Assembly (NCBI GenBank): GCA_050181465.1
Contig: JBFXDD010000002.1
Span: forward strand, 167,507 to 231,506
Source: JACRLW01 sp050181465
Lineage (GTDB): Bacteria; Planctomycetota; UBA1135; UBA2386
Direction: 5' to 3'
Length of the DNA: 64,000 bases
The notes beneath the pieces were generated by a model. It saw only the letters and a list, made by a program, of their open reading frames with translations. It was not told the origin of the DNA and searched no databases. This document shows, piece by piece, positions 62,542 to 64,000 of the stretch (positions are counted from its first letter, which is position 1; every line of letters begins with the position of its first letter). The translations under genes were made by a program, and so were the position numbers.

Positions 62542-63601
62542 GTCGGCCTCCGTGAGCTGGACGAAGTCGAAGCGCTGCTCGCATTCGACTCCATGAGAAA
62601 GCGCGGACATAAAGAGCGAGCACAAAGAACACGATCCACCAGTGCGGGTCTCTCACGGCGAGCAACAGGGCCAAGTACATAGAGAGAGCCACCTTGGGGA
62701 AGGTCTTGTGGAGAAGGTAGAAGACGTCCTTGTGGGGGTAGACCGGACCGTGCGGGTCGATATGGGGTGTTCGTCGGATCTGATGATTCGCGAAAAGGAC
62801 CAGGCCCAGAAGAAGCGCCAACGCGGCCCCGTGCAGTATCAAGAGTGCAGTCGATCCGGAGGATTCTACCGGCTGCCAGAACATCCAACCGGTGGCGAGT
62901 AGCAGTGCGTAACGTTCCCATTCCAGGGATCGATCCAGGAGGGTCGCCGATGCGTCGGCGCCTCTTCGAACCACGTAGGTTTCGATTCCGTCTGCAGAAT
63001 CTTCGTGGAGATCGTGTAGCTGGTGCGCCAAGTCGCCCGTGAAGCCGCGGAGGGACACATAGACCAGCAGGATGAGCCAGCCGGGATCAGGTGTGGCATC
63101 GAATGCTTGGAGTACGAGCAGCGTCGGGAGCGTCCGCATCGCGAGCATGACGGCCACGAGGCCGGTCAAACCACGACCCTTCAGATAGGGCTTGGGCAAA
63201 GAGTATGCAGTCGTGACGAGGAACCAGGCGATCCACGTGAACAGGAAGTTGGGAACCGCACGAAACCATATGAGAAGAGGGACATTGACGAGCAGCGAGC
63301 AGGTCACGATGAGCGTCGATGTTCGCGGCGACAGTCCGGCAAAGACGTTCTCGTCACCATGGCCAAGATCTCGCTCGCAGTCCACAGCGTCGTTGAGCAA
63401 GAAGCCGTAACTCGACATACACATCGCGAGCAGGATGAACAACCAAAGGTCGAAGCCGACGTCGCCGAGGCGCGAAGGGCCGTCCAGGAACGCGTGAAAG
63501 AACACGAATGTGTTCTCGAACACCGGGTTCAGGTAGAGGACTCCCCAATGTCGCCAGGTGACGAACTGCCACCAACGCATGCGCCGATTTCCTACGCTCA
63601 T
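62531..63601 (-). CDS. UbiA-type prenyltransferase
   Basis: 356 residues from the ATG at 63601; a second ATG is at 63580. Nine or so hydrophobic helices. The first Asp-rich motif is LLNDAVDCERDLG at 69-80 (NDxxDxxxD), and the second HDLHEDSADGIETYV at 196-210 (DxxxDxxxD-like), which bind the prenyl diphosphate through magnesium. UbiA-fold enzymes transfer polyprenyl groups to aromatic or phosphosugar acceptors. It is the first gene of a group of three with the cyclase-like protein and a glycosyltransferase. Confidence 0.88.
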   Translation of the reverse strand: MSVGNRRMRWWQFVTWRHWGVLYLNPVFENTFVFFHAFLDGPSRLGDVGFDLWLFILLAMCMSSYGFLLNDAVDCERDLGHGDENVFAGLSPRTSTLIVTCSLLVNVPLLIWFRAVPNFLFTWIAWFLVTTAYSLPKPYLKGRGLTGLVAVMLAMRTLPTLLVLQAFDATPDPGWLILLVYVSLRGFTGDLAHQLHDLHEDSADGIETYVVRRGADASATLLDRSLEWERYALLLATGWMFWQPVESSGSTALLILHGAALALLLGLVLFANHQIRRTPHIDPHGPVYPHKDVFYLLHKTFPKVALSMYLALLLAVRDPHWWIVFFVLALYVRAFSWSRMRAALRLRPAHGGRRAD

Positions 63602-63881
63602 CGCCTGGACTCCCCGTACTTCCCGGAGTCGGGAAGAAGCGAAAGTAGACGATGCGGCTCTCGGGTTTGCATCGGTCTCAAGATCTTGGTGTGGTGGGGA
63701 TGCCGCGCCGAGTAGCTTCGCAGCGGAGTGTCGCACCGATGGAGAAGGGAATCGAGCGAGCGGGTGGGGCGATCCTAGCCGTGTCGCCAACACCTTCACA
63801 GACCGCGGTCGAGCGCCGCCGGGGTCTCGCTGCCGGGGGGGGGGCTCGGCCGAACCTGCGCGAGATCCCGGGTTGGTCCGA

Positions 63882-64000
63882 CCCGGGTACATGGGTGACA
63901 CTCGTGTCCGGGCACATGGGTAACACTCGAGCGTGACCGTGGGAAGCGCCGTGGGTTTCGTGTCCGGATGCCATGGACCAAGACCGATCCTGTGATCGAG
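63882..64000 (+). mobile_element. Left end of an IS481-like element (partial)
   Basis: A 16-base direct repeat (ACATGGGTGACACTCG at 63890, ACATGGGTAACACTCG at 63914) is followed by the start of a transposase gene. Upstream, CCCGGGT and ACCCGGG form a short hairpin at 63868-63888. The remaining sequence from 63602 to 63860 shows no gene. Confidence 0.45.
63968..64000 (+). CDS. First codons of a transposase (cut by window end)
   Basis: The ATG at 63968 opens MPWTKTDPVIE, open to the edge. IS481-type transposases commonly begin MPWK-E-T followed by an ER motif, which is what suggests this call. Only 11 codons are visible. Confidence 0.4.
   Translation, partial: MPWTKTDPVIE

Overview
The window is GC-rich, densely coding bacterial DNA, most likely from a member of the Planctomycetota. 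The signs are large secreted proteins without close functional assignment, a DUF6807 (PmoA-like) gene next to a Tat-exported Gfo/Idh/MocA oxidoreductase, a ten-haem cytochrome operon, an ECF sigma factor fused to a membrane anchor and a long exported-type tail, a degraded planctomycete-style Ser/Thr kinase, and a SpoVG with an inserted zinc-ribbon-like segment. No rRNA gene is present to settle the lineage. Two 100-N gaps show a draft assembly. At the first gap the flanks are an exact 127-bp duplication, as expected from unmerged overlapping contig ends.

Layout. 1-13.9 kb: mixed housekeeping and hypothetical genes (secreted peptidase-like protein, hydrolase-like protein, methyltransferase, PilZ-like protein, glycine-rich exported protein, DUF2058 protein, ECF sigma factor followed by polynucleotide phosphorylase, APH-type kinase, pentahaem cytochrome, DUF4388 protein, sugar-kinase/methyltransferase fusion). 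13.9-31 kb: adenosine deaminase, membrane protein, FAD oxidoreductase, kinase pseudogene, exonuclease III, lipoprotein, rhodanese-ThiF protein, the giant sigma-factor fusion, PrsW-type membrane protease and proline iminopeptidase. 31-44 kb: a three-gene translationally coupled sugar-type operon, an acyltransferase, an operon with a phosphatase-fold protein, a decahaem cytochrome and an EF-hand protein, then a second operon of unrecognised exported proteins. 44-53.5 kb: a core-metabolism run (pssA, fused folK-panC, ispE, spoVG, DUF2520 gene, fused aroDE) followed by a helical-repeat protein and the initiator tRNA. 53.6-59.5 kb: an insertion-sequence island with three copies of one 1.3-kb IS, end remnants, and two small cargo genes resembling orphan immunity genes. 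59.5-63.6 kb: two glycosyltransferases with a UbiA-type prenyltransferase and a small membrane protein resembling the Pyr4/PaxB transmembrane terpene cyclases. The window ends in the first codons of another transposase.

The most distinctive non-coding feature is a family of six dispersed elements of about 184 bp, bounded by inverted repeats and CTAG, with compensatory changes in an internal stem. Two of them stand in tandem and share one CTAG, and another supplies the stop codons of both flanking convergent genes. They look like non-autonomous mobile or REPIN-like elements. The most interesting gene group is the prenyltransferase, cyclase-like and glycosyltransferase cluster at the right end, a candidate terpenoid or glycolipid pathway. 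All functional assignments come from reading motifs and family resemblance; no database search was run.
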